Positions 1-12,149 are shown, counted from the first letter of the stretch. The stretch: 64,000 nucleotides of DNA from Ananas comosus (GCF_001540865.1 NC_033627.1:8431656-8495655), one strand, 5' to 3'. Notes: a model not told the origin generated them from the sequence alone. Program-made: numbers and translations.

Positions 1-1876
1 CTATGCTAGAAGCAAGTCCAAGTAATTCAACTACTACTCTCTATCTAGTAGTGATTATAACACACTCGACACTGTGCCGATTGCCGATTTCCATTTCCAA
101 TTAAGGACCTACCAAAGGTAGTCCAGCTTGTGCCGCCTAAGTGCCTGTGGTAGCCCAACATCCCTACTCTTGGAATGTGTCTGTCCCACTCGACCCCGTA
201 GGCTTCTCAATACCGCACGAGCGAACATAAGTCGCGTAGGCTAACTCCGGAGTGCCGGTTTGTAGGGAGCGATCCTCACAAGCATGTGCGAATAAGCACA
301 AATGGCAAGCAAGCATAGTCAACGTCTCAAGTATCCAATCATTATGTCTCTAACATGATATAGTCACTAGCATTCTGAAGATCTAGTTCTAAGTCACAAT
401 GTGAAGTTCCAACATTCACTACGCCGAGTGCCCCTTGATAACACTTAGACAATTTAATGTTCAACATAATCCAAATCCCTTAATGGCCCTAACCATTAGG
501 TTCAATCATGTCCCGAGCTCAATGCCGCTTGATGACGTTAGCTCTCTAAATCACATAATAACCAAGTTCGGTGCCTCTATAAGGCAATTTTGTTACCCTT
601 CAAGTTTCAAGTAAACTTAAGTTTGAATGCATGTATCAAGGCTCATTTAGACAATGAAAACATGAACCAAGTCTCATATAGAACGCTAATGCAACCCTAT
701 GTCTCTCAAGCAACTCTCTACTGCATAGAGGTCCAAAATTTCATTACATGTAACATAGGCATTTTAAATATTCTAAAAATCATAATAAATGCACGTAACA
801 TGAATTTGCATGCTTTTTCAATTAACGATACATATATCACTATATATGAGAATTCTCATATTATAGGCTAGGTCAAACCCACCGAACCGTCACGTAGTGT
901 CTCGTTTCGTCGAACGAAGTTGTCCATGAGTCTCAAAATATCCTAAAAGTATTGAGCGAAGAGATATACGGGCATTACGATCAACTATAAGATCAAACAT
1001 TAACAATTATAGCAAAAGGGCTAAAACTCACCTAATGAGTGAAAAATCTCTCTCAAGCTCCAAAAGAGAGCTAAATCCCTTCCAATCCAACCCAAAGGAG
1101 GGTTCTAATCCAAATAATTTAGCCCCAAAAGCCCTAGAATCAAAATGCCCAAAATAAGCTCTAAATCTCCAATCTAGGTTTTCATCTTGAATCCATCAAT
1201 AGAACTTGAATCGACTTAGAAGCTTCAATCCAACCTCTAAACTCTCTAAATGCCAAGATCTCCCCTCAACAATGCTCCAAATCCAAGCCCCAAGCTCCAA
1301 CAATTCTGGAAATGCCTCCAACAAGCAAAAAGAGAAGTTTAATCTCTTTAAAACCCAACAAAAAAAGATCCAAACCAAAAAGAGGCAAGGTGGGGCTCCT
1401 CTTACCTTGTCTCCCTGAGTTCTCAGCTCAAAAGAAGCCCTAGGGGGCGTGGGTGTTGATATAAGAAGCCCACAATTGTAAAAACACCCCTGCAGTCCAG
1501 ACTGCATGAAAAATGCCCTCTTGTACCGATACACGGGCTCTTGTACCGGTACAAGCCCCACGAAAATTACAACCCGAGGCTCGGGTTGGCGGGTTCAACG
1601 GCTCTGTACAGGTACAAGCCCCTGTACCGGTACAACCATCAACCCTTGTACCGGTACAACCATCAACCCTGTACCGGTACAAGGCCTGTTGAAAGCTACC
1701 CGAGGGCTAACCAAAAATCCGATTTTTCGGGTTTTGGTGCACAGCTTTAAACCTCACCTCTCGGGATGCGAGTCATAGGTCGAAACACTGTCAACGACCT
1801 ACCAGAAAGTCTGGAATTGCTCAGCACACAACCAACCACTCGAACCTCGCAATTTGCAAAGGTCCAGTGTGTTACA
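1..1876 (-). mobile_element. LTR of Ty3/gypsy-type element, one end in window
   Basis: This is the right-hand part of an LTR that on the + strand ends ...CAGTGTGTTACA at 1876. The same terminus recurs, in either orientation, at 17077, 45268, 54068 and 62747. Element A at 46110-59382 shows that LTRs reading TGTCACGCC...TTACA on + belong to minus-oriented gypsy elements, so this copy is minus-oriented. The block at 1-300 is closely matched at 43417-43700. A possible TATA (TTATATC on the minus strand, near 1465) lies downstream of a palindrome array. The left end is outside the window, so I cannot tell a solo LTR from a full element. The flank begins ATTAC and lies in a LIL3 intron. Confidence 0.8.
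1522..1681. repeat. Array of TGTACCGGTACA palindromes
   Basis: Six copies or near-copies of the 12-bp perfect palindrome TGTACCGGTACA, some decayed (for example GTACCGATAC at the left edge and TGTACAGGTACA). On the minus strand they lie upstream of the putative LTR TATA region near 1465. The same array recurs in most LTRs in this window. Confidence 0.85.
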
Positions 1877-2003
1877 ATTACATATGTTGCAAATTTGAAT
1901 GAGCCAAATAGAACAGGTTACTTGAGGGTTTTTGCAGTTTTCTTACAAGCAGCAGCTTTTAGAGCCCTACTCTTGTTTGACATCATTTTCCTATGCTTTT
2001 CAG

Positions 2004-3080
2004 AGGCCAGGAGGAGGAAATGGCTCGAAGATTTTCCTGAAGCAACTAGCAACGATGAGGCTGTAGTATTTGACACATCAATCATACCATGGTGGGCGTG
2101 GATCAAACGGTTTCACCTCCCTGAAGCCGAGCGACTTAATGGTTTGTTTTCACATCTTTCTTTTGAAAACTAAGTTGAAGTGGTATTTCTTTGGGCAATT
2201 ATATATGCCCCATTTAAATTTATCTATATACATATATAGTGTATAAAATCAGAATTCTAGAATGTTTCCCTTAGGATTGATTGTCATACAAAACTATCCT
2301 TATCTTAAGTTAGGGTGTCATTCAATTCGAGAGGAAAGTTGGTTTACTGACAGAAAAATGATGTGTTAAGACGGGCATTTCCATTACTTGCTACATTCAT
2401 CACTGGGTGTCTGGCCCCACGCATCTTACATTCTTGATGTCTCTATCTGGACGATCATATCGACTAGTGACCTGTCAGTTCATGGATTATCAGTTTTGTT
2501 AGGGTTTAGTGGGTTCTAATCTCTTGCCTAAATTCATTGTATTTTGACTCTTTTGATCGTAAATCTAGTGTCACAATTTGGGAGTGCCTATTTTCGTTTT
2601 GATAACGCTAAATCTTAGATAATCAGGTTCTTTCATCTTTAACTAGTGACATACACTATTGCATATAATAATAGCCAACTCCATGCATAAGAAATAAAGT
2701 TTTCAAAAGGCTTGTAAAAATGCAGATTGCGCCTGGATATATATGTAAACAGATGTTTTTGGAGGGGTATAGATGTAAATATCTCCTCTCATTTCCCATG
2801 AAGTGCGCCTCATGTCCTTTGTACCTTCGTAGGTCGAGCTGCCATGGTCGGCTTTTTCATGGCTTATTTTGTCGATAGTTTGACGGGCATAGGGCTTGTC
2901 AACCAGATGGGGAATTTTTTCTGCAAGACCCTGCTATTTGTTGCTGTAGTAGGCGTGCTGCTGATTAGGAAAAACGAAGACATTGAAAAGCTGAAGAAGC
3001 TTCTCGAGGAGACGGTGTTGTATGACAAGCAATGGCAAGCAACCTGGAGAGATGATTCTCCTACTGATTCCAAGAAGTAA
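2004..3080 (+). CDS. LIL3: Light-harvesting-like protein 3 (LIL3), last two exons, 5' part missing
   Basis: LIL3 is a thylakoid protein of the chlorophyll a/b-binding (LHC-like) superfamily. It binds and stabilises geranylgeranyl reductase and protochlorophyllide oxidoreductase in chlorophyll and tocopherol synthesis. Two exons are visible: 2004-2141 (acceptor CAG at 2001-2003; donor GTTTGT at 2142) and 2833-3080 (acceptor TAG at 2830-2832; stop TAA). Joined in frame, they cover the [15 protein letters not shown] stretch, the LHC motif (E-R-L-N-G-R-A-A-M) across the splice junction, a first membrane helix ending near DSLTG, then [13 protein letters not shown] and a second helix, and a charged tail ending in SKK. 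I recognise this order as the C-terminal half of plant LIL3. The transit peptide and N-terminal exons lie upstream of the window. The intron ahead of 2004 contains an LTR ending at 1876, 127 bp from the splice acceptor. Both exons are open, so the gene may be functional. Confidence 0.93.
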
Positions 3081-4237
3081 AATATGGGAGATACACTAGT
3101 GTTATGCTTTGCCTTTTCGTTTTTATGAGCTTTTCTTAATCAGTAATAAGATTTTAGTCAGTAATAAGAACTTGCAAAATCCGATATGCCATGCTCCGGT
3201 TACAGTTGGTCTATTAGTGTTCCGCCTTTTCCCTATGTTTGGCCTTTTGCCCTGATGTTCCGAACTACTCTATTCTTTTGTTTCTTAATGATGTTTGTGA
3301 ACAATTGAATCTAGCGATTGATTCGTTCTTTCTTCTTGCTTCCAGTTAATATTTTGGGGGAAGGGCAGGAACTATGTTTCAAACCACTCTATTCTTTTGT
3401 TTCTTAATGATGTTTGGGAAGAATTGAATCTATCGGTGATGATGTTGATGTGCATGTGTTGGTAGTGCTACTATTTTTCACATACTTTAGTATTAATAAT
3501 TTGGACGGAATTGCTCACAAGCTTTATCAGGCTCTCTTTTCAATCTCTAATATGCCCATTTGGGACTTTGCCTTTTCCTTTGTTCCCCTTCTATTATTTA
3601 TTTATTTATTTTTTGTAGGTTAAATGGACCTAGGAGTGCTGTGGTCTTTTTTTTCTTTTTTTTTTTTTTTTTTTTCATTTTGCAGCTATCAGATTGTTTA
3701 TAAGCTCCATATATTTGGACTTTCTGTGCGACTCGAAAAATACAAATGCTACAGTATAGCCTCATTTGGCTACAATTATGTTCTTTGTCTTTCCTCAAAA
3801 TTCGGTGCTCTACTGAATACGTTGGCTGATAAACTTGTCTAATTTTAATTCCACAAGGCATGAAAATGCGTTAAAACTGTGATCTATTATTGTTGGATGT
3901 CTAGAAAACTTTTGAAAGGTTTCTATTTTTGTGTCCAACATTTTAATTCGCATGAGCCATATGATGACACTTTTGGAACAGTTGGGTGTTGCCAAATTCA
4001 TGTACATCTTTATTTAAATTAAGCCATTTTTTGACACGTTTTTTTTTGCATGAAGAAAAGGTACCATAGCTTAAGATAATTGCCTTATATATATATTTTT
4101 TAAAAAAAGTTTTCCTTGTTTAGCTAGCCGACTAATCTATTTTAATAGAAATAAAGTTAATAGTGTTACAAACAAGGATGTGCAGTTTGCAAAAGAATCC
4201 AATCCGCCGTGCGAATTGTTTAGTGAAAATGAAGTGA
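3081..4237. other. LIL3 3' untranslated and downstream non-coding region
   Basis: AT-rich sequence after the LIL3 stop with no credible coding region. Two AATAAG signals near 3145 and 3163 could serve polyadenylation. A long T tract lies near 3650-3676. A local duplication is listed separately. Confidence 0.5.
3257..3437 (+). repeat. Imperfect direct duplication, about 63 bp, spaced 118 bp
   Basis: The stretch 3257-3320 recurs at 3375-3437 with a few substitutions. Both contain CTCTATTCTTTTGTTTCTTA followed by ATGATGTTTG. It is a simple local duplication downstream of LIL3. Confidence 0.8.
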
Positions 4238-4246
4238 TATATATTG

Positions 4247-4908
4247 GGCTAAATTACAGAAAATTCCCATGTAATAATCCACTTTTTCATTTTTTTTCCC
4301 TAATATTTAAAAACCTATACTTTGCCTTTTTGTAAAATGAAAAATGTACACTTCACCTCCTACCGTTAGGGTTCCGTTAGGGTTTCATTATAAAATAATT
4401 TTTTATGCCGAAAATACCCCTCCGCCCTTTTTCTTGTTGCTTCGCCTCCCTCCGGCTCGCCACCTCGCCGCCGCCTCGCCGTCTCGCCGTCCTCCGCTGC
4501 CTTGCCCTCGCCCTCGCCCACATCCCTTTCGCCCTCCTCCGCCGCCTTGTCTTCGCCCTCGTTACCCTTGCCTACCTCTCTATCAACACCCACCTCGATT
4601 TTCTCCCTACTATCGTCGAAATCTAGGGGCGGCGAGGGTGCAGGAGGAGAAGGGGAGTAGGTGGAGAAGAAAATAGAGAGAAATTGCGGCTGATTGAGGT
4701 GGGAATCACGGCCGATCGAAAGGGCGGCTGAGGAAGATGAGGAAGAAGACGAAAATGGCGAGGGGCAAAATGGTCATTTTACACACCGTAACCCCCCTGT
4801 GAATATTTTTCATTTTTATTTTATAAGACGGCAAAGTGTAGGTTTTTAAATATCAGTGAGGTAAGTGAAAAAGTGGGTTATTACAGGGAAATTTTCTGTA
4901 ATTTAGCC
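4247..4908. mobile_element. Mutator-like non-autonomous element (MULE MITE) with GC-rich interior
   Basis: Terminal inverted repeats of roughly 80-90 bp: the left starts GGCTAAATTACAGAAAATT and the right ends with its reverse complement, TTTTCTGTAATTTAGCC. A perfect 9-bp target duplication, TATATATTG, flanks it at 4238-4246 and 4909-4917. Nine-bp duplications and long inverted repeats are the Mutator superfamily hallmark. The interior (about 4430-4760) is C- and G-rich, unlike the AT-rich surroundings. It could be a captured gene fragment (Pack-MULE) or just skewed sequence. I do not recognise a protein in it. Confidence 0.88.
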
Positions 4909-5061
4909 TATATATTGCTACCATGTTGAGCAGGCTTAAGCTTTCTTCCCAAGTCTTGTGGTACTGAAGAAAAGGCGTTCTATTCCTTAATTACATGGTG
5001 TTCAACAAATCTTGCCGTTTAACTTTTTGCCTACGGCGTTGAATGGTGGAGATATAATCAT

Positions 5062-5325
5062 GGGACAATTGCCTATATACTTCTGAAAAGTTTTCGATTT
5101 TCTTATTTACCTCTCTTAGAAAGCTAATATTAAAAATACCCTTATTATGTTCAAAGTTCTTTCTAATAAACCTCTAGAGTTAAATTCCGTTAGTGAGGTG
5201 CTAACAGTTGCCGTTATCTCTGAAAAATTACCATTTTGCTCATTCCAATATACTCTTGTACCGTAACTAACTTTTCTTATATATCCTTTATATAGCAAAT
5301 ACTTTTCTTATTTGCCCTTCAAATA
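5062..5325. mobile_element. Truncated copy of the 20979-21475 Mutator-like MITE
   Basis: GGGACAATTGCCTATATAC and the following 250 bp track the left half of the complete element at 20979 (shared phrases include CTGAAAAGTTTtCGA, CTCTTAGAA and GCTAATATT). The right terminal repeat is absent; the sequence passes into AATTAATTAATTAAG. Confidence 0.7.
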
Positions 5326-5811
5326 TCAATTAATTAATTAAGCACGTCGGGAGCGAACAAATGAACGGATGAGATCGATCGTAGCTAAACCAACCTTGGT
5401 GGTCGGAGGCAAAGTCAATTAATTCGGATTCGGCAAAAATTCAGTACGAATATAATTCGGATAAAATTCATCTTTTAATTTTTAAATTCGTTGAAAAATA
5501 CGACTAAAAAACGGATTCAGCAATTATTCGGATACGTGATTTATAGGGATACTATACGTTCACCAATTAAAAATTCAAAATAAAAAATTAGCTATATAAT
5601 AAATATATAATAATTAATATACTATATATATTATTATTATAATTTTTATATATAGATTAAATATATTTAAAATTATAATAAATAAACATATATTAATATA
5701 TAAGAATTATATAATTAAAAGTATTAATAAATAATTACTATAAATAAAATAGTATATAATAATATTTCTATATAAAAATAAAATACTATATGAATATATA
5801 TTTATAAATAA

Positions 5812-5872
<61 letters not shown>
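5326..5872. other. AT-rich non-coding stretch ending in a (TA)n tract
   Basis: No gene seen. From 5590 the sequence is almost only A and T, and it ends in an uninterrupted TA microsatellite at about 5817-5872. That tract abuts the apparent 5' region of the Helitron. Confidence 0.6.
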
Positions 5873-5874
<2 letters not shown>

Positions 5875-5891
5875 CACGTATTTCAAATTTC

Positions 5892-5907
5892 GGTCTGTCG
5901 ACAGACC
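5892..5907. repeat. 16-bp perfect palindrome near the Helitron 5' end
   Basis: GGTCTGTCGACAGACC is a perfect inverted repeat about 20 bp after the TA tract. Subterminal palindromes are more usual at Helitron 3' ends, so its role here is unclear. Confidence 0.7.
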
Positions 5908-6017
5908 CATTTTTTGGCGGGACATAAAATGAATTCCTTTTTCCTTAATGAATTTCTTTTTCCTTACGTAACATTTTAAATATAAGAATAAGAATAGAAA
6001 TAGAAACTGGAATGAAT

Positions 6018-6400
6018 ACGTAAGTTTTTTATAACAGATTACGGGTGTAAAAATTCTACAGAAACCGGAATAAATACGTAAGTTTTCTATAAGAAATTAC
6101 AGGAGTGAAAATCCTCTAAAATATATTTCCTATTTAATTTCAAAAGTAAGTTTTCTATAACAGATTACGGGTGTGAAAATCTTATAAAAGATATTTTCCT
6201 ATTTAATTTTCAAATTTTTTTTAAGATATTTTACTATTTAATTTCAAAATATATTTTCTTTTTAAGATAACGGATTTTATTTTTCTATTTAATTTCAAAA
6301 TATTTTTTCTTTTTTATATTAATTCCCGAATTTCAAAATATCTTTTCTTTTTAAGATAACAGATTTTATTTTTCTATTTAATTTCAGAATTTTTTTTTTT
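6018..6400 (+). repeat. Degenerate direct repeats
   Basis: The phrase TACGTAAGTTTTCTATAA followed by GATTACGGGTGTGAAAATCT recurs about three times between 6018 and 6185. A second phrase (CTATTTAATTTCAAAATAT with a TTTTCTTTTTAAGATAACAG variant) repeats between 6185 and 6400. It lies in the non-coding leader of the Helitron. Confidence 0.65.
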
Positions 6401-6562
6401 TTTACATTAATTCCTGCATATATTTTTCCACTCTCTCATCACATTTCCTTCCCTCACTTTTACATTGATTCCCGCTCATATTTTTCATTTTTCGTTTCTC
6501 TCCACTCTCTCATCACAAATAAATATAGATAATCAAGATTTATTCATCTTCAAGCAATTTGG

Positions 6563-6810
6563 AGCATATTCTATTTGTCTTCAAGTAATTGCAGGAAAGG
6601 AGAGTATAATCAAGATCTATTCATCTTTAAATAACTGGGCATGGGATCAACGATTGAATCATTCTTCAAGAAATTGGAAAGAGAGAGCATATTCTATTTG
6701 TCTTCAAGCAATTGCGGGAAAGGAGAGTATAATCAAGATCTATTCGTCTTCAAGTAACTGGGCATGAGATCAACGATTGAATCATTCTTCAAGTAATTGG
6801 GAAGAGGAGC
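6563..6810 (+). repeat. Tandem duplication, unit about 125 bp
   Basis: Two adjacent copies of a unit containing GCATATTCTATTTGTCTTCA, GGAAAGGAGAGTATAATCAA and GGGATCAACGATTGAATC, starting near 6563 and 6688. It reads as a peptide repeat in one frame but lacks other coding signs. It is probably leader sequence of the Helitron. Confidence 0.8.
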
Positions 6811-7504
6811 TAAGTAAGTTATTTTATGAATTTTGAAGTTATTCTTTTTTTTTTTGTGGTGAGCATGATGGATGGTCTATGTTTTTGCAACATCAATCAT
6901 ACATCGATTTATCCAAATTACAAAGCAACAGAAATTCCTTCTCCCCTAATACTTATATCATATTTTATATTGCTATCAACGGGAATATAATTTTACTAGG
7001 TTTAGAGCTTAGAGTCTAAAGACTGCAACATTAAAATATTGATGAACACAAATTAATACATATATATGTAGATTGATTCCCATTATCACGGCCTGAGTTT
7101 GACTCCATTGACTGATCAAAATATTAAATTGAGTATCTAGCTAGGTAGCTAGATCGATATATAGACCCTTCCAATTTGAGAGATTGTGTTCTTTTTGTGC
7201 ATGTTATAAAGTTATCAGTACTCTATAAAGTCACCTATCATTAAGCCATCCTAGGGCAACATAAATGACAAACTCATAAATTCTAAATTATTAACAGAAA
7301 GAAAAGTTATCAGTACTTTATAATTCAATCCCAACTGATGAATTATTTATAGGATCATCAAACAAATGAAAGGGAGTAGGCAAGATAACAAGAAAGGAAA
7401 ACAAGGTACCTATTATTGCATATTAAATGATGAGAGCTCTTTGTAATATAATGATTTTTAGTTTAGTATATTTAATTATTAATTATACAAAATTATCTTT
7501 ATTG

Positions 7505-9142
7505 TAGTAGCGCCCGCTAAAAGAAAACGTCTATATAATCGTCAAAGATATGCTCGCATGACAGTTGAAGAAAAAGAAGATAGACTAAGAAGGAGACGTA
7601 ATCTTCGTACTGAAAGGAATAATGCTGAATCAGTTATCATAGGTGAATCAGAAAATAGTACAAATGAGACCAGGGCAGAAGGTAATATAGAAGAGAAAGT
7701 ATGAATATTATATTCCAAAATTATCACTTAGCATGCAATGATTTATTATAATATTAATTTGATGCAGTAAGTTTTGCTCAGAAGAAACATATGTATAATC
7801 GCGAGAGATATACAAGTATGACAAATGAAGAAAGAGAAATAAGGCGTAACAAAAGGCGCGAAACTTATAAAAACTGTCATACTTTTATAAATGTGCCTTT
7901 GGAGAATCAAATTGGGGAATCTGGCGTGTCACTTGAAGCATCAAATAGCAGTCATTTAGAAAAACCAAGCCTTGCCCTTGAAGGTATTGTAACTTTTTTC
8001 ATGCAATATATAAATTTATAACATATAATTATTTAATTTTATTAATAATTTAGACTTAATTTTTTATATTCCACAGATAGTGCTCATGAATTTGAAGATG
8101 ATTGTGACGAAGGAATTAACTATTTAGTTGATACAAATGACAGTGCAACTGAAGGTAATATAATATAAATAAAAAATCCAACTATATTTGCGTATAACAA
8201 CTAATTATCGTAAATGATTTTGATAGGATTGGTTTTGAATATCCCGACATAGCCGTCATTGATGTCAATTCCAACAGTGTTGAAAGTGAACAAAATCTCT
8301 CTGGTGGCTGCGAGGATAATGGTATTGACTATTCTGTATATCATAACTTACCCACAATGCATCATATTTTGAAGGCACACGAAATTGCTTATATTGTGGG
8401 GCAAAAAAATTTCAATATGAGTTTCCTACATTCTGTTGCATGAACGGAAAGGTTAATTTAGTGCATCCAACAGTTCCGGATGAACTATACCAACTTTTCA
8501 CAACTCACAGCAGTGAATCAACTCAATTTAGAAGCAATATCCGAAGGTATAATAATTATTTTTCCTTCACGTCAATGGGGGTTCGACTTGATAAAGACTG
8601 CATCTATGCGAGGTGGTATACACACTTTTCGTGCACAAGGACAGATATATCACTTTTTGGATTAGTTAGTTCCAAAGGAAGATGGCCCAAAGTACATGCA
8701 ATTATACTTTTATGATACTGATTATGACATCAATCATAGATTGCAAAGAACATCTTATCCTGATGACAAATTGGTTAGCAAGCTTGTGCGCATTCTTTCT
8801 ATAAATCCATATGTTGCAAGTTTTAGGAGTCTTGGAGACATTGGAACACTTGATAATTATAGGATTACTTTAAGCATAAGTGTTGAACTAGATCAAAGAG
8901 TATATAATGCACCTACTGCATCACAAGTTGCAGCTATTTGGGTGGAAGGCAATGATGTCCTCAATTATACAAGCGGAGCATTGTTATCTATGATAGATCC
9001 AACTATACTCATTTTATTCAACCATATTATGGATGTTATGATCCATTATCCTACCCTCTATTATTTCCAAATGGAGAGCCAGGATGGCAACCAGATATAC
9101 CTATTTCAAGAGAAGGGACATCATCTACAAACCATGTAGACT
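7505..9142 (+). pseudogene. Helitron Rep-helicase, N-terminal region, broken
   Basis: Short exons carry a basic motif seen twice, KRKRLYNRQRYARMT (7520-7565) and KKHMYNRERYTSMT (near 7785-7825), each followed by an acidic and arginine-rich run typical of Helitron protein N-termini. Plausible introns separate them (acceptors near 7781, 8075 and 8225). Further on come a zinc-finger-like YCGAKKFQYEFPTFCC (near 8392), then FSFTSMGVRLDKD, an HTFRAQGQIYH segment, LQLYFYDTDYD and TASQVAAIWVEGND near 8930. All match the conserved region ahead of the Rep domain. Reading needs several frame changes and there are stops (for example after HFLD near 8663), so the gene is dead here. Confidence 0.82.
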
Positions 9143-9316
9143 GCAGCAGTATTACTACTCTAACATCACAGCAAAGTGAAAATATCATTATAAATGATAA
9201 TGAAGGTGATTAATTAGTTTATACTTTTTATTTGTGTATCTTGATAATTTGTATAGACTAAAGAACTTTAATAAATTATAAACTTAACAAATAACTAAAT
9301 TTTTTAAATTTTTACA

Positions 9317-9911
9317 GGAGTTGGTAAACGTTACAGGAAACAAATTTCTATTAGAGAGTACTATTGTTTTAGGCTTCAAATTCGTCCTGCTGTGAAATCT
9401 ATATTGTTATTATCTGGAAGATTATTACAACAGTTTGTAGTTGATATGTATATTAAGATTGAGTCAACGAGACTGGATTTCATTATTAAGGACCAAATAA
9501 GAATTCGAGCCGATTTGTTTCAAGGCATTGTTGATAGTGTAGCATCTAGTGAAGTGCATAGTAGTATGGCTGGCAAACAAATTGTACTTCCCTCTTCTTT
9601 TATAGGTGGTCCTCGGCATATCCGTCGGTGCTATCTAGATGCTATGGCATTAGTTCAACGTTATGGCAAACCTGATATATTTCTTACAATGACATGCAAT
9701 CCGGATTGGGATGAAATTAAAGCAGAACTGAGGCCTGGAGAGCTAGCACAAGATCGTCCAGATTTGACTTCAAGAATTTTTAGAGCTAAACTTGAAGACT
9801 TAAAAGACCAATTATTCAAAAGAAATACATTGGGTCAGGTTGCCGCGGATGTGCATGTAATAGAATTTCAAAAGCGTGGATTGCCCCATGCACATTTTTT
9901 GATTATATTAG
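9317..9911 (+). pseudogene. Helitron Rep domain, first part with HUH motif
   Basis: Rep nicks and rejoins single-stranded DNA in Helitron transposition. Visible conserved blocks are REYYCFRLQIR (about 9350), LLLSGRLLQQFVVDMY, KIESTRLDF, FIGGPRHIRR, YLDAMALVQRYGKPDIFLT and MTCNPDWDEI. Last comes the HUH-type metal-binding motif LPHAHFL, with histidines at 9887-9889 and 9893-9895. This segment is a single open frame. It stops because an LTR begins at 9912, 16 bp after the second histidine. Confidence 0.9.
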
Positions 9912-10490
9912 TGTCACGCCCCGGATTACACGTTCCCCGGGCACGTCGACAAATTCGCCGTATATAAAGAAAATTTTTCTGTATACGAAGCGACAGCTGT
10001 ACCTGTAAAATATACAATACTACAAACAGTAGTATAGAGCTGCTAGAAGAACTAGTAAAGTAAAAGAAACCGAGTTCCATATACATACACTGAATCCCAG
10101 AGTACAAAACTACTCGCGCTGGCGAGTTAAAAGTCTGTATGTACATGAAACGAAACCAAAACATCTACCTGCAGTAGGGGTGCCTCTAGCTCTGCTCCTC
10201 GGGTAGGGCTCTAACTCGCGACGCCCTTGCCTAGATCCTGATCAGCAACAGCAGCAACTGAAGACGAAGGCTCTGCAAAAACGGGGTAACAACTGGGCGT
10301 GAGAACTACTGTAGAAACAAGTAGTCCTCAGTGGATGCCGCCCTCAACAATCATCGGTCCACCCACTAAGTCTACAAAAGGTAACAAGGCTAGCAGAAAA
10401 AGCTGGAAAGAAATCTACAGCTACATATCACTACACTAGCATGATCTACACTAACCAACTGTAGTAAAAGTCACAACTGACTCAATCTCA

Positions 10491-10790
10491 CTAGGGACTG
10501 TGAACACAACCGTCCTGCCTGTCGAATCGAACCCGTAACCTACTCCAGGAGTAGCTGGTAGAGAAAACTCTCTAGGGACTGTGAATATACCCATCCCGTC
10601 TAATTAGGTGACACCATAGCTCAAGAGTAACCGGCGGAGAAGACTCTCTAGAGACTGTGAATACACCCGTCTCGTCTACTAGACTACACCATATCTCAAG
10701 AGTAACCGGCGGAGAAAACTCTCTAAAGACTGTGAATACACCCGTCTCGCCTAATTAGACTACACCGTATCTCAAGAGTAGTCGGTTCCA
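10491..10790 (+). repeat. About 76-bp tandem repeat, four copies, inside the LTR
   Basis: Units start CTAGGGACTGTGAA / CTAGAGACTGTGAATACACC at about 10491, 10570, 10647 and 10723. Each includes CTCAAGAGTAACCGGCGGAG or a variant. Lengths are about 75-79 bp. It is a minisatellite within the 9912-12495 LTR. Confidence 0.85.
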
Positions 10791-12149
10791 GAAAAGGTCC
10801 AACAGGACGGCTAAGACTCCACTCACGTCACAACCTCACTAAAGGTAGGGAAAAGCGTCACTCACTATCTCACCCGGGCTGCCCAAAAAGGACCCATCCT
10901 GCCTGTATCTAGCTGCACCGTACACCACCCCGAGGGTAGCCGGCTCAAGAACTGTCCAACAGAAACTGCGACACTCATCGCACTGAAACCTTATTCTGGA
11001 ATGGCATTCGTGGGCGCGACCCAACCGAGTTTACAAGTGTCTCTGTCAAGTTCGTACTGCTCTCATAGGCTAAGGTCAAGTAACCAACTTTAACTGGTCT
11101 AACAACTAACAGATCACGTGCCCTCGGCACAATCCGTCGCCAAAAAGGCGATACGGGTCCACCGTCAATCCCGACGGCCCTCAACAGTTTGGAACAGCCT
11201 GAAAGCTACTATAAAAAAATTCACTCAGCATCCCAGCACGAGCGTAAATACATTCTAATCAACCTAGGATACTCACTATGATGATACTGCAACAGTATAA
11301 AATCATACAACGGCCCCTAGGGCTAAATCAGGTAGTTTAACATATAACGATTAATATCGCAAGTTTTCTCTTAAGTCTTATCCAAGTCCAACATGTATTT
11401 ATATCCATAGATAAATAGACTAAGCTCCAATTCAGATTATTACAAAACTAAATCAATGAACCGAGCAATTGCGACACGCAAAAGAATTCCGCTAATACAT
11501 GTTGACTATATAGGCACTTAGGAGTAAGCCGATGATTAACCCACCTCGGTCGCTAATCCCTAGTAGCACGGAACTCCCTTGGCTGCGGAACAACCTGCTG
11601 GATCGACTGAAAATGTCCGAGTCCCGAAATTGATCTATCTCCAACTATAAACATCAAAAATCCTCAATTCAGTCCAAAATCCACAGCAGCAGAGTAAAAC
11701 AGAGCTTCGACCAAGTTAACCTTCACCAAATCCCACAAGTAAGGGCTTCATGGATTCCTCTCGAAGTCCTGAATCCAGCTAACCAAGTCTCGTCAAAATC
11801 CGATGCTCCTGCTTCGAGTACGAGCTGAAATACTAACAATCGACGATGAATTTCAGCAAAACAGCATCACTTGAGTTCGAAGTAGTAAGAACTTGCCCAA
11901 AAACAAATGGAAATGCTGAATTACCCACCTCGACAACGCCAAGCACCGATGCGACAACAAGAACGGCGAAAGCCCACGCTCGCCCGGCCTCCTCGCGCTA
12001 CCCCGGCGTCAAAAGTGTGCTCGAATGGTCCCACGGCGCGACGTTGGCGACAAACCTTCCAACCGAGCTTCTTCCTTGCCTTCAACTGGATGAGAGTGAG
12101 AGAGAGATGAAGATGAAGCAAAAGGACTCCTCTCTCTCTCTACACAAAG

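Noticed and set aside
1506..1778. Small frames rich in TGT-like repeats (YRYTGS, CTGT) near LTR arrays
   Set aside because: They are read-through of the TGTACCGGTACA palindromes, which are open in most frames.
4344..4676. Pro/Arg-rich open frame
   Set aside because: It lies within the GC-rich core of a Mutator-type element and crosses towards its inverted repeat. There is no recognisable protein.
10491..10790. Possible CRISPR-like regular repeats
   Set aside because: The units are contiguous tandem copies without unique spacers, in a plant LTR.
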